A stretch of 64,000 nt of DNA, taken from positions 108,506 to 172,505 of the forward strand of contig JAFMVE010000007.1 of assembly GCA_025499705.1 (NCBI GenBank). The letters run 5' to 3'. The notes beneath the pieces are model-generated. The model did not search any database. It saw only the letters and a program-made list of their open reading frames with translations, and was not told the DNA's origin. The stretch is from Carboxylicivirga caseinilyticus (GTDB lineage Bacteria > Bacteroidota > Bacteroidia > Bacteroidales > Marinilabiliaceae). Below, piece by piece: positions 55,688 through 64,000 of the stretch (positions are counted from its first letter, which is position 1; each line of letters opens with the position of its first letter). Position numbers and translations under genes: made by a program.

Positions 55688-56977
55688 ATGGCAGAATTAG
55701 CAGATATCTATAAGGCATTTTGTGAATCTTCAGAGCTTTCAACAGACAGTCGAAACTGTTCCAATGGAGCTATGTTTGTAGCCTTAAAAGGCGAAAATTT
55801 TGACGGCAATAAATATGTTGAAGAAGTTTTATCGAATGGTGCCCGATATGCTATTGCCAGCGATGAAAAACTAAGACATTTACAAAACGTATTTATAGTT
55901 GATAATACACTTGAAACACTTCAAAAACTAGCACAACATCACAGAAGAAAACTAAAATTTCCTATTATCTCAATTACAGGAACCAACGGAAAAACAACAT
56001 CTAAAGAACTTATAAATGCAGTTCTTTCTGAAAAATACCAGTGTAAAGCAACTGCAGGCAATTTTAACAACCACATTGGCGTTCCTTTGACCTTATTATC
56101 TTTTAAAGATGATTTAGAAATAGGAATTGTTGAAATGGGTGCCAACCATATTGGAGAAATAGAATTGCTTTGCAGCATAGCAGAGCCGGATTATTGTTTA
56201 ATCACTAATGTAGGAAAAGCTCATCTGGAAGGTTTCGGATCATTTGAAGGGGTAAAAAAGGCTAAAGGAGAAATGTATCATTATGCTTTTCAGAACAACA
56301 AACCAATATTTATCAATAAGAACAATCCCCATCTTCAGGAGATGGCGTTCTTAAACTCTAAAAGAATTGAATATGGTGATAACACTGAATTTGAGGCCCG
56401 CATTACAGAGTTAACACCTTTTGTGAACATTGAATGGTCCGACAAAAAGCTCAATAAGGAATTTCAAACCCAAACTAACCTGATAGGATCATATAATCTG
56501 GAAAATATTAACGCTGCTATTGTCATTGGAAGATATTTTGATGTTGATCCAACTTCAATCAATGAAGCCTTAAATAAATACAAACCAACAAACAATCGCT
56601 CCCAGTTTATAAAGACTGATAAAAACAGAATTATCATGGATGCATACAATGCCAATCCTTCAAGTATGGCTGTTGCATTGGATAATTTTGAGCGGATAAA
56701 AGAAAAGAATAAACTTGTTATTCTGGGTGGTATGAAGGAGTTAGGTTCAGATTCTGTTGAAGAGCACAAGAAGCTGATTAACATTCTGAATAATTGCAAT
56801 TTCGACTCTATAATTCTCATTGGGGATGAATTTAAGAACTTAAATTTCAGCTATAACCATTTCTCAACAAATAAACAATGCATTGATTATCTAAAGCAGA
56901 ATCAACCAGATCAATCATACATTTTAATCAAAGGTTCGAGAAGTAATAAATTGGAAGAAATTCTACCTTTTTTATAA
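55688..56977 (+). CDS. murF: UDP-N-acetylmuramoyl-tripeptide--D-alanyl-D-alanine ligase
   Basis: The 429-residue cytoplasmic ligase adds D-Ala-D-Ala to the peptidoglycan precursor. The start is the ATG at 55688; an in-frame TTG 21 codons upstream lies on the gldJ terminator and is rejected. The Mur ligase P-loop is ITGTNGKTTSKELI. GNFNNHIGVPLTLL, VEMGANHIGEIELL and DAYNANPSSMAVAL are MurF hallmarks. The three usual domains (UDP-binding, ATPase, C-terminal) are all present. The gene ends with a 6-bp convergent overlap with the GT2 gene. Separation from other mur genes but linkage to gldJ is typical of the phylum. Confidence 0.95.
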   Translation: MAELADIYKAFCESSELSTDSRNCSNGAMFVALKGENFDGNKYVEEVLSNGARYAIASDEKLRHLQNVFIVDNTLETLQKLAQHHRRKLKFPIISITGTNGKTTSKELINAVLSEKYQCKATAGNFNNHIGVPLTLLSFKDDLEIGIVEMGANHIGEIELLCSIAEPDYCLITNVGKAHLEGFGSFEGVKKAKGEMYHYAFQNNKPIFINKNNPHLQEMAFLNSKRIEYGDNTEFEARITELTPFVNIEWSDKKLNKEFQTQTNLIGSYNLENINAAIVIGRYFDVDPTSINEALNKYKPTNNRSQFIKTDKNRIIMDAYNANPSSMAVALDNFERIKEKNKLVILGGMKELGSDSVEEHKKLINILNNCNFDSIILIGDEFKNLNFSYNHFSTNKQCIDYLKQNQPDQSYILIKGSRSNKLEEILPFL

Positions 56978-58003
56978 TCTAAAATGCTTTAGCTGACTAA
57001 AACGAGTTATCTTCTTAAAGTAAAATGCCCAAATAATACTTTGAGGATAGGTTTCTATATGTTTCAACTTCACTCTGAGAGACTTCTGCTCCCGACGTTT
57101 TTTTAAGGCTGATGGTATTCTGCTGTAAAAATCCATGTGAGCATTAAAAACGGCCATAAAAAATTTCCATTCGCCTTTTACACCAAAATGAACAGCCGCC
57201 ACTCCATCTAAAATCATTCTAATAAAAAGTATGGGTAATAAGCTTTTCGAACTAAGATTCTTAAACATCATTACCAGATTATTTCTGAAGTTTAGGTAGG
57301 TTTTACGTGGATGCTGCTGATCCAGAGTTGCTCCGCCAACATGTAAGACTTCTGATCCTGGAAAAACTTTAATATCGTACCCCATATTTTTTAACCGCCA
57401 ACACAAATCAATCTCTTCCATATGTGCAAAAAATGACTCATCTAAACCACCGGCAAAACGATATAAATCGGCTCTTATCATTAGTGCAGCACCTGTTGCC
57501 CAAAAAACTGATATTGAATCGTTATACTGCCCCTTGTCTTCCTCAATTTCATTCAAAATCCGACCGCGACAAAAAGGATAGCCAAATTTATCAATGTAGC
57601 CTCCCGAAGCACCTGCATATTCAAACTTATCAGGATCATTAAAGGCTCGTATTTTTGGCATACAGGCAGCTAATTCACTATCCTTATCCATTGCATCAAT
57701 TAATGGATCAAGCCATTGGGGTTCTGGAGAAACATCACTGTTCAAAAGAATATAATAATCAGTATCAATTTGCTCCAATGCCTTATTGTATCCACCTGCA
57801 AATCCATAATTACGGTCTAAAGAAACAACACGAACACTTGGATGATTATTTTTAAGATAGCTAAGACTATCATCAGAAGAAGCATTATCTGCCACAATAA
57901 TTTCAACATCCTGACGATCAGAATTTTTAATAACTACTGGCAGAAATTTCTCCAACAAGGATTTTCCGTTCCAGTTTAAAATTACGACAGCAGTTTTTGA
58001 CAT
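56972..58003 (-). CDS. Family-2 glycosyltransferase (WbbL-like)
   Basis: The 343-residue protein has a GT-A fold. The N-terminus is VVILNWNGKSLLEKFLP; VADNASSDDS is the nucleotide-binding region, NSDVSPEP the metal-binding DxD-like site, and FFAHMEEIDLCWRL the acceptor/base region. These are features of rhamnosyltransferase-like GT2 enzymes acting on lipopolysaccharide or polysaccharide chains. An amphipathic C-terminal region (about 225-343) may sit on the membrane. It follows the acyltransferase gene by 15 bp, so a role in lipid A or surface glycan assembly is plausible. The sugar donor is unknown. Confidence 0.9.
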   Translation of the reverse strand: MSKTAVVILNWNGKSLLEKFLPVVIKNSDRQDVEIIVADNASSDDSLSYLKNNHPSVRVVSLDRNYGFAGGYNKALEQIDTDYYILLNSDVSPEPQWLDPLIDAMDKDSELAACMPKIRAFNDPDKFEYAGASGGYIDKFGYPFCRGRILNEIEEDKGQYNDSISVFWATGAALMIRADLYRFAGGLDESFFAHMEEIDLCWRLKNMGYDIKVFPGSEVLHVGGATLDQQHPRKTYLNFRNNLVMMFKNLSSKSLLPILFIRMILDGVAAVHFGVKGEWKFFMAVFNAHMDFYSRIPSALKKRREQKSLRVKLKHIETYPQSIIWAFYFKKITRFSQLKHFRL

Positions 58004-58017
58004 TCGTTAGCTAACAG

Positions 58018-58902
58018 TTAATTCGTAAATATTCTTTCTTCTGAATACTTCCAACGGCGATGTGACCATAACCAATATTCAGGCTTATCAATGATAACTT
58101 TTTCTAAATACCTAATGTACTTTTCGGTAATTTCATAAGGTTGAGTCTCTTCTGGATTTTCAACTAAAGGAATAATATCAACCTCATAATAACCCCTTTT
58201 TACTTTCCTCATATCAAAGAACACAACCGGTGACTTTGTTATTTTTGCTATCTTCTCAGGTCCGGTCAATACGGCTGTATTCTGATTCAGAAACCTGGTC
58301 CAATATTGAATTTCAGGTTCACCCGGACTTTGATCGGCAATTAAACCAAGAACAAAACGTTCATTTTTCTGCTTTAACTTAATAACCTCTTTTAATGTAG
58401 CTTTCATTGTAAAATTACGATTCCCCCACCGTTCTCTTAACTTTAACATGTAAGCATTAAAGGGTTTATTTTTTAACGGTCTGTAAACATCACAACCTAA
58501 GGCTTTGCAATGAAGATTTACACTTGGAATCCATTCCCAATTATTATAATGTGCCAAAACCGCGATTACATCCTTTCCCTCATCATATGCCTTATCCAAC
58601 AATTCAATATTATTGAATTTCACTCTTTGCTTCATTTCAATATCTGATATTGTCTGAAGCTTTGTTGTCTCCATAAACGTATCGCAGAAATGACGATAAA
58701 ACCGGTTTCGAATATGCTTTATCTCTTTTGCTGACTTTTCAGGAAAAGAAAATTTCAGATTTTCATCAATAACAGAACGACGATATCCTATCAACCGAAT
58801 TAATAGATAATAAAAATCAGAGAAAACATAGAGAACACGCAAAGGCAATAAACAACCTAACCATAGTATTCCTATAGCAATATTAGTAAAAAAAGACTGC
58901 AT
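58018..58902 (-). CDS. LpxL/HtrB-type lipid A acyltransferase
   Basis: The 294-residue protein has one N-terminal membrane anchor (about 5-25) and the family's HX4E catalytic motif (His118 and Glu123 in AHYNNWEW). GLIADQSPG and GPEKIAKITKSPVVFF are other conserved segments. It adds a secondary acyl chain to lipid A at the inner membrane. Its start is immediately after the suhB-like stop (58903), so the genes are coupled. Acyl preference cannot be told. Confidence 0.92.
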   Translation of the reverse strand: MQSFFTNIAIGILWLGCLLPLRVLYVFSDFYYLLIRLIGYRRSVIDENLKFSFPEKSAKEIKHIRNRFYRHFCDTFMETTKLQTISDIEMKQRVKFNNIELLDKAYDEGKDVIAVLAHYNNWEWIPSVNLHCKALGCDVYRPLKNKPFNAYMLKLRERWGNRNFTMKATLKEVIKLKQKNERFVLGLIADQSPGEPEIQYWTRFLNQNTAVLTGPEKIAKITKSPVVFFDMRKVKRGYYEVDIIPLVENPEETQPYEITEKYIRYLEKVIIDKPEYWLWSHRRWKYSEERIFTN

Positions 58903-59694
58903 TTAATATACCATCAACTTATTCACCACCTCACTTAATTCATCGTGAGTGGCTACATTACTGGCAACAATCTCTCTTCCGAAAATATAGTTATCACCTT
59001 TTGTAAAATCACAGACTCTTCCTCCAGCCTGTTCAACAATAAAGGCTCCTGCAGCAACATCCCACGGTTTTAAATCATATTCGTAGAATGAATCAAACCT
59101 GCCACAAGCCACATACACCAAATCGGTGGCTGCCGAACCGAGACGTCGTAATCCATGGGAGTTTTTCATAAAATAATCCATAGACTTTATAAAACCCTCC
59201 ATCAGAGTAAAATTAGAATATGGAAAGCCGGTGGCTATTAAACTATCGGCAACAGTGGCTGCTTTTGAGACCTCAATTGTCTGATCATTCAGGTAGGCCT
59301 CTCCTCCTTTCCATGAATAAAAACATTCGTCAAGGCCCACCTCGTAAACAACCCCAACTACTATTTTATCTTCTTCCATCAAAGCAATACTGATCGCATA
59401 AGGAGATAAACCATGAATAAAATTAGTTGTCCCGTCAATAGGATCAATGATCCAGTTGAAACGATCTCCACGCACATCTTCCGTTCCTTCTTCGGCTATA
59501 AAACCTGCTTCCGGCAAAAGCTTCTTTAAGCCTTCCACAATTCTTTTTTCTGATGCTTTATCGATATGTGTAACAAAATCGTTACTTCCTTTAGTCTCAA
59601 TATCTAATTTTGCACTCTGTCTTTCTTCCTTGATGAACAAACCAGTTGATCGTGCTATTTCACAAACTGATTCACACATAGCTTTGTAATTCAT
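58903..59694 (-). CDS. Inositol-monophosphatase-family phosphatase (SuhB-like)
   Basis: The 263-residue enzyme has all three metal-site motifs: Glu68/Glu69 in IAEEGTED, Asp84 and Asp87 in DPIDGTTNF, and the PWDVAAGAFIVEQAGG motif near 207-222. It hydrolyses inositol phosphates or related phosphates such as fructose bisphosphate. Some SuhB proteins also act in rRNA transcription. The gene abuts the acyltransferase and lies 3 bp after mtaB, so it is part of the same unit. The substrate is not determined. Confidence 0.92.
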   Translation of the reverse strand: MNYKAMCESVCEIARSTGLFIKEERQSAKLDIETKGSNDFVTHIDKASEKRIVEGLKKLLPEAGFIAEEGTEDVRGDRFNWIIDPIDGTTNFIHGLSPYAISIALMEEDKIVVGVVYEVGLDECFYSWKGGEAYLNDQTIEVSKAATVADSLIATGFPYSNFTLMEGFIKSMDYFMKNSHGLRRLGSAATDLVYVACGRFDSFYEYDLKPWDVAAGAFIVEQAGGRVCDFTKGDNYIFGREIVASNVATHDELSEVVNKLMVY

Positions 59695-59697
59695 ATA

Positions 59698-61020
59698 TTA
59701 TAATTTATGCAACTCAACACTCATTGCCATATCATCAAATGCCAGATGTTTTAATCTGACTTTAACTATTTGATTGACCAAAGTTGAATCGTATTTAATT
59801 TCTGATTTTAAATAATTCGGTGTATAACCTGTCATGTATCCTTCATGCTCTGCTTTTTCGAATAAAACTTCAGTTTGATATCCAATGTGCTTTTTATAAA
59901 ACGAAAGTGTTTTTTGGTCAGATAAGTCATGAAGCTTTTTACTGCGTTCTTTGCGAACACTTACAGGTACCACATCTTCAATTTTAAGTGCCTGCGTATT
60001 TGGCCTTTCAGAATAGGTAAAAACATGTAATTGAGAGATATCTAAACCATCCAGAAACTTATAAGTTATTTCAAAGTCTTCATCCGACTCACCTCTCACC
60101 CCGGTTATCACATCCACTCCAATAAAAGCATGCGGCATTACCGATTTTACTTTCTCAACTTTCTCTTTAAAAAGCTGCGTATTATACTTACGTTTCATCA
60201 ATTGTAATATTTTATCACAACCCGATTGAAGCGGAATATGAAAATGAGGCATGAAACGTTTTGATTGAGCCACATACTCTATAATTTCATCCGTTAACAA
60301 GTTTGGTTCAATGGAAGAGATACGATATCGTTCAATGCCTTCCACTTCATCCAATGCCTTCACTAAATCGAAAAAAGTCTCATCAGTCCCTTTTCCAAAA
60401 TCACCAATATTTACGCCAGTCAGGATAATTTCCTTTGCCCCTGATTCAGCTGCTTTCCTTGCCTGATCAACAGTATGAGATACCGTATCACTACGACTTC
60501 GCCCCCGCGCTAATGGAATGGTACAATACGAACAAAAATAATCGCATCCATCCTGCACTTTTAAGAAACAACGGGTACGATCTCCAAAGGAGAAAGAAGG
60601 TTGAAACTTTTTGTTCTCACCTATATTACCGGCATGTACTTCGGTTGTATTGTGCTTTTTGCCATCCTGCAGATATTGAAGAATATCAAATTTCTCATCT
60701 GATCCTAAAACCAGATCCACTCCTTCAATATGAGCAACATCATCGGGTTTAAGTTGAGCGAAACACCCCGTAACCACAATAAATGCCTCTGGATTTTGCT
60801 TGATGGCTTTACGTATAACCTGCTTACATTTTTTATCAGCCAATTCGGTTACCGAACAGGTATTAAAAACATACACATCGGCTTTATCGCTAAATGAAAC
60901 CTTCGAAAAGCCAGCTTCCATCATCGTTGCTGCAACGGTTGATGTTTCGCTGAAGTTTAATTTACAACCGAATGTGTGAAATGCTACTTTTCTGTTTTTA
61001 AAAACCGATTGGTCAATCAT
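59698..61020 (-). CDS. mtaB: tRNA (t6A37) methylthiotransferase MtaB
   Basis: The 440-residue radical-SAM enzyme makes ms2t6A at position 37 of ANN-decoding tRNAs. The start is the ATG at 61020; an upstream TTG is rejected. The N-terminal UPF0004 domain has three cluster cysteines (TFGCKLN, NTCSVTE, VTGCFAQ). The radical-SAM site is CDYFCSYC, and a C-terminal TRAM-like domain follows (about 370-440). HTFGCKLNFSET and the short TRAM favour MtaB over MiaB or RimO. It heads the mtaB-suhB-lpxL-GT2 unit after the phoH-like terminator. Confidence 0.93.
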   Translation of the reverse strand: MIDQSVFKNRKVAFHTFGCKLNFSETSTVAATMMEAGFSKVSFSDKADVYVFNTCSVTELADKKCKQVIRKAIKQNPEAFIVVTGCFAQLKPDDVAHIEGVDLVLGSDEKFDILQYLQDGKKHNTTEVHAGNIGENKKFQPSFSFGDRTRCFLKVQDGCDYFCSYCTIPLARGRSRSDTVSHTVDQARKAAESGAKEIILTGVNIGDFGKGTDETFFDLVKALDEVEGIERYRISSIEPNLLTDEIIEYVAQSKRFMPHFHIPLQSGCDKILQLMKRKYNTQLFKEKVEKVKSVMPHAFIGVDVITGVRGESDEDFEITYKFLDGLDISQLHVFTYSERPNTQALKIEDVVPVSVRKERSKKLHDLSDQKTLSFYKKHIGYQTEVLFEKAEHEGYMTGYTPNYLKSEIKYDSTLVNQIVKVRLKHLAFDDMAMSVELHKL

Positions 61021-61038
61021 CTGCCTAACTTTAGTCGG

Positions 61039-61046
61039 CAAAATTA
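61039..61046 (-). promoter_or_regulatory. Candidate -7 box for the mtaB operon
   Basis: The minus strand reads TAATTTTG, matching TAnnTTTG, 18 bp before the ATG and after the phoH-like terminator. No clear -33 element was found. Confidence 0.33.
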
Positions 61047-61082
61047 TGAAAAAGTAAGCGATTAAGAGGCTTTAAATATAAA

Positions 61083-61114
61083 AACCCGCCCTTAAGAAAT
61101 GTTAAGGACAGGTT
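61083..61114 (-). terminator. Intrinsic terminator of the phoH-like gene
   Basis: Arms 61083-61095 and 61102-61114 pair over 13 positions around a 6-nt loop. Two of the pairs are G-U only in the minus-strand RNA, and that strand then carries a U5 run. This points to use by the phoH-like gene, whose stop is 23 bp away. Confidence 0.8.
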
Positions 61115-61137
61115 CTACTCATCTAATATATTTCAAT

Positions 61138-62457
61138 TTATAACAAATTCGAAGCTAATTCAGCCAGATAACTTCTTTCTCCTTTAATCAGGTTAATGTG
61201 AGCAAACAGTTCCTGACCTCGCATTTTGTCTGTCATGTAAGCCAATCCATTTGACTGCATATCCAGATAAGGCGAGTCAATTTGTTGTACATCACCGGTA
61301 AAAACAAGCTTTGTTCCTTCTCCAGCACGTGTTATAATTGTTTTCACTTCATGAGGAGTAAGATTCTGAGCTTCATCAATAATAAAAAAAGCATCCGAAA
61401 GACTACGGCCTCTGATATAAGCCAATGGTGTGATAACCAGCTGTTCATTTTTCACCATTTCATCAACCCGATTCACCTCTTTACTAGTTGGTTTAAAACG
61501 GCTTTTTATTACACCTAAATTATCAAACAACGGCTGCATATATGGTCCAATCTTTTCATTGACATCACCCGGAAGAAATCCTAAATCGCGATTGGCCAAT
61601 GGTACAATGGGGCGTGCCAGCAATATCTGATTATACATCTGAAACTGTTGCAAGGCTGCTGCCAGAGCCAAAAGTGTTTTACCAGTCCCGGCTTTTCCGG
61701 TTAGCGAGACCAGTTTAATATCTGGATTAAGAAGGGCATCCAACGAAAAAGTCTGTTCGGCATTACGAGGTTCAATTCCATAAGCAGTATGCTTTTCAAC
61801 ACGTTTAATTAAACCGGATACTTTATCATGGAAAGCCAATACACTCTGATTACCATTTCGTAATACAAAATACTGATTTGGCGGTAGATCTTCATCAGCA
61901 GGAAACTGACTCTCAGGAATACCCGGATGTGTATATAACGCCTCAATCAATTTTTTATCAAAGTCTTCATGAATCTCAACTCCATTATTAAGAATATCGA
62001 TATCCTTAACTTTATCATTTTCGTAATCTTCAGACTTTAACCCAAGAGATTTCGCTTTCAATCGAAGATTTATATCCTTGGTAATCAATATCGATTGTCG
62101 ACGAGGAAATTTTTGCTTAACATGCAATGCGATGGCTAGAATCCTGTGATCAGCAGTGTGTTCACTAAACGAATCCTTCATCTCTTCGGGTAATGGTTTA
62201 CCTGTGGCCACAAACAGTTTTCCTAAACCTTTACCAAGTGAAACGCCGTCTTGAAAAAGCTTCTCACCTGCAATTTTATCCATCTCGCGGGCAAATTCAC
62301 GTGCCTGAAAATTAATTAAATCATTACCTTTCTTAAACTTATCCAACTCTTCCAGAACAACTATTGGAATGATTATATCATTTTCCTCCAAGTTGTATAT
62401 ACATTTGTGGTCGTGAAGAAGAACATTAGTGTCGAGAATAAATATTTTTTTAGCCAT
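61138..62457 (-). CDS. PhoH2-type protein (PIN nuclease plus PhoH ATPase)
   Basis: The 439-residue protein joins an N-terminal PIN RNase domain (about 4-140; FILDTNVLLHD with Asp9, and VVLEELDKFK) to a PhoH helicase-like ATPase (about 235-430). Walker A is GKAGTGKTLLALA and Walker B is FFIIDEAQNLTPHE; TGDVQQIDSPYLD is also typical. The PhoH2 family unwinds and cleaves RNA. It is a single gene with its own terminator, divergent from folC with an 81-bp gap. There is no sign of an antitoxin gene next to it, as seen for some PhoH2 systems. Confidence 0.94.
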   Translation of the reverse strand: MAKKIFILDTNVLLHDHKCIYNLEENDIIIPIVVLEELDKFKKGNDLINFQAREFAREMDKIAGEKLFQDGVSLGKGLGKLFVATGKPLPEEMKDSFSEHTADHRILAIALHVKQKFPRRQSILITKDINLRLKAKSLGLKSEDYENDKVKDIDILNNGVEIHEDFDKKLIEALYTHPGIPESQFPADEDLPPNQYFVLRNGNQSVLAFHDKVSGLIKRVEKHTAYGIEPRNAEQTFSLDALLNPDIKLVSLTGKAGTGKTLLALAAALQQFQMYNQILLARPIVPLANRDLGFLPGDVNEKIGPYMQPLFDNLGVIKSRFKPTSKEVNRVDEMVKNEQLVITPLAYIRGRSLSDAFFIIDEAQNLTPHEVKTIITRAGEGTKLVFTGDVQQIDSPYLDMQSNGLAYMTDKMRGQELFAHINLIKGERSYLAELASNLL

Positions 62458-62538
62458 ATATAAAGGGTTTGTGTTGCTATTAAAGATAAGGAAATTTCGA
62501 CGTGATGTACATTTGGCAATTATTAATTTTGATAAAAG

Positions 62539-63843
62539 ATGAAGAGTTATAAAGAGACATTGGACTATTTATTCAGCCAACTTCCGATGTATCAGCGAGT
62601 AGGTAAAGCAGCATATAAAGCTGACCTTTATACCACTTTAGAATTAGATAAATATTTTAATCGTCCCCATACTAATTTTAAAACCATTCACGTTGCAGGA
62701 ACAAATGGTAAAGGTTCTGTTTCGCACTGTCTGGCATCTATCTTACAACAAGCTGGTTACAAAACAGGTTTATATACTTCACCTCATCTGATTGATTTCA
62801 GAGAGCGCATTAAAGTGAATGGTGAGATGATTTCGGAACAGTCAGTTATTGACTTTGTTGAAAATCACCAGGAAATTATTGACAAACTGCAACCTTCATT
62901 TTTTGAGATGACCGTTGCCATGGCTTTTGAGTATTTCAAGGCACAAAAGGTTGATATTGCTGTAATAGAAGTTGGTATGGGTGGAAGATTGGACTCAACA
63001 AATATTATATCTCCAGAAGTTTCGGTAATTACAAATATAGGATTGGATCATACAGCCTTTTTAGGTGATACATTACCTAAGGTAGCTATTGAAAAAGCGG
63101 GGATTATTAAAGAAGGGATTCCTGTAATAATAGGGCAGACACAGGAAGAAACCACTCCTGTTTTTATCGAAATGGCAAAATCAAAAAATGCTCCGATTAC
63201 ATTTGCAGATCAACAAATGAGTGCTCCCTATTCAACCAATAGTATTGACGAAAAACAAATATTTCAGATTTCATCGCATAATAAGGTAAAATACCCTAAC
63301 CTTAAACTTGATCTGCTAGGTAATTACCAACGTAAAAATATAATTACCGTTCTTTGTACTATTGAATCTCTTCAACAAAATGGTTTTAACATCTCAATTG
63401 AAGACCTTTACAAAGGACTTGAACAAGTTGTAGTTAACACAGGTTTAAATGGGCGCTGGCAAACCATTGATTATAATCCAAGGGTTATTTGCGACACGGG
63501 GCACAATGCGGAAGGCATTGAGTTAATCGTACAACAAATAGAAAATACGGCCTATAAAAAATTGCATTTTATTATTGGAATGGTAGATGATAAGGATCAT
63601 TCAAAGGTTTTATCACTATTACCCAAAGATGCAATTTATTATTTCACCCGAGCTGCTATCCCAAGAAGTATGATCCCTTCTAAACTTCAATCAATGGCCA
63701 TAGAACACCAGCTTAAAGGCAATTGTTACGATACTCCGCATGAAGCTTTAGATAATGCAAAAAAATTAGCAGATCCTAATGATTTGATATTCATCGGAGG
63801 AAGCACTTTCATTGTCGCTGATATATTACAAAAACTCAAATAA
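62539..63843 (+). CDS. folC: Bifunctional dihydrofolate/folylpolyglutamate synthase
   Basis: The 434-residue Mur-ligase-family enzyme adds glutamate to folates. The P-loop is VAGTNGKGSVSHCL, and GLYTSPHLIDFRERI is the folate-binding loop. EVGMGGRLDSTN and ITNIGLDHTAFLGDT are FolC hallmarks. The C-terminal domain (about 300-434) has CDTGHNAEGIEL. The length and start are normal. TAATTTTG (62524-62531) lies 8 bp before the ATG; if it is the -7 box the transcript would be almost leaderless. Confidence 0.95.
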   Translation: MKSYKETLDYLFSQLPMYQRVGKAAYKADLYTTLELDKYFNRPHTNFKTIHVAGTNGKGSVSHCLASILQQAGYKTGLYTSPHLIDFRERIKVNGEMISEQSVIDFVENHQEIIDKLQPSFFEMTVAMAFEYFKAQKVDIAVIEVGMGGRLDSTNIISPEVSVITNIGLDHTAFLGDTLPKVAIEKAGIIKEGIPVIIGQTQEETTPVFIEMAKSKNAPITFADQQMSAPYSTNSIDEKQIFQISSHNKVKYPNLKLDLLGNYQRKNIITVLCTIESLQQNGFNISIEDLYKGLEQVVVNTGLNGRWQTIDYNPRVICDTGHNAEGIELIVQQIENTAYKKLHFIIGMVDDKDHSKVLSLLPKDAIYYFTRAAIPRSMIPSKLQSMAIEHQLKGNCYDTPHEALDNAKKLADPNDLIFIGGSTFIVADILQKLK

Positions 63844-63845
63844 TA

Positions 63846-63877
63846 TTTGGAGGTGACAAAAAAGAGATATATTTTTG
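63846..63877 (+). promoter_or_regulatory. Promoter of the tRNA-Val gene
   Basis: TTTG (63846-63849), a 20-bp spacer and TATTTTTG (63870-63877) match both Bacteroidota promoter elements. The start point would lie about 20 bp before the mature tRNA end. This is the best promoter match in the window. Confidence 0.65.
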
Positions 63878-63906
63878 CATCGCTTTTCTAGAGAGATCTA
63901 TGAAAA

Positions 63907-63981
63907 GGGCGATTAGCTCAGTTGGTTTAGAGCACTTGGTTTACACCCAAGGGGTCGGGGGTTCGACTCCCTCATCGCCCA
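63907..63981 (+). tRNA. tRNA-Val (anticodon TAC)
   Basis: The 75-nt gene folds as a full cloverleaf. The acceptor stem GGGCGAT/ATCGCCC (63907-63913, 63974-63980) is perfect. The D arm is GCTC/GAGC, and the anticodon stem CTTGG/CCAAG holds loop TTTACAC with anticodon TAC (63942-63944). The T arm has loop TTCGACT. CCA is not encoded; the discriminator is A63981. Confidence 0.97.
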
Positions 63982-64000
63982 CTCATCAATCAAAAGCGAT

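Noticed and set aside
61138..62457. PhoH2 toxin-antitoxin module
   Set aside because: The PIN-PhoH protein stands alone; there is no small antitoxin gene directly upstream.
1..64000. Mobile elements, prophage or CRISPR
   Set aside because: No transposase, integrase, phage structural gene, terminal inverted repeat pair or spaced repeat array was seen.

Overview
The window is chromosomal DNA from a member of the Bacteroidota. Evidence: two SusC/SusD pairs, a hybrid two-component regulator, type IX secretion (T9SS) genes (PorU, PorV, PorE-like, GldJ), a T9SS-sorted cargo protein, and -7 boxes of the TAnnTTTG type. The low GC content and the gldJ-murF and porU-porV-ispF neighbourhoods fit the Bacteroidales/Marinilabiliales/Cytophagales side of the phylum. 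I cannot name a genus. No phage genes, transposases, CRISPR arrays or rRNA genes were seen.

Layout. (1) 1-4630: the end of one polysaccharide utilization locus (PUL), with a SusD cut by the window edge and its SusC. (2) 5200-6828: pckA, isolated and facing the other way. (3) 6899-37511: a large second PUL. Reading along the minus strand it holds a glycan-binding lipoprotein, SusC, SusD, a GH43, a secreted GalM, the hybrid two-component sensor/regulator, a second GH43, GH51, GH2, GH31, GH3 and GH42. A GH127 is divergent at the far end. Intrinsic terminators cut this into at least six transcription blocks. (4) 37622-39761: a tightly overlapped three-gene signalling operon (small membrane protein, PAS histidine kinase, single receiver). 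(5) 40021-43488: a small lipoprotein and a large beta-propeller protein with a T9SS C-terminal signal. (6) 43531-45910: a Crp/Fnr regulator and two transporters. (7) 45902-55591: the T9SS cluster porE-like, thioredoxin, ispF, porV, porU on the minus strand, with gldJ divergent. (8) 55688-63981: housekeeping genes murF, a GT2 glycosyltransferase, an LpxL-type acyltransferase, an inositol-monophosphatase-type enzyme, mtaB, phoH-like, folC, and a tRNA-Val with a good promoter.

How the genes work together. The second PUL carries two endo-arabinanase-like GH43 enzymes, a GH51 alpha-L-arabinofuranosidase, a GH127 beta-L-arabinofuranosidase and two beta-galactosidases (GH2, GH42). This points to arabinan or arabinogalactan side chains of pectin. 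The GH31 alpha-xylosidase-type and GH3 genes also suit arabino- or galacto-xyloglucan oligosaccharides. The sensor encoded inside the locus probably detects an oligosaccharide in the periplasm and drives the blocks. The T9SS genes would export the nearby C-terminal-signal protein and PorU itself.

The most unusual items are: the glycan-binding lipoprotein with mirrored module order (module-Ig-Ig-module) placed before SusC; the small membrane protein that looks like a free copy of the sensor region of the histidine kinase it overlaps; and the division of one PUL by many strong terminators. Where the first possible start was a TTG lying upstream of a better ATG, the ATG was chosen.
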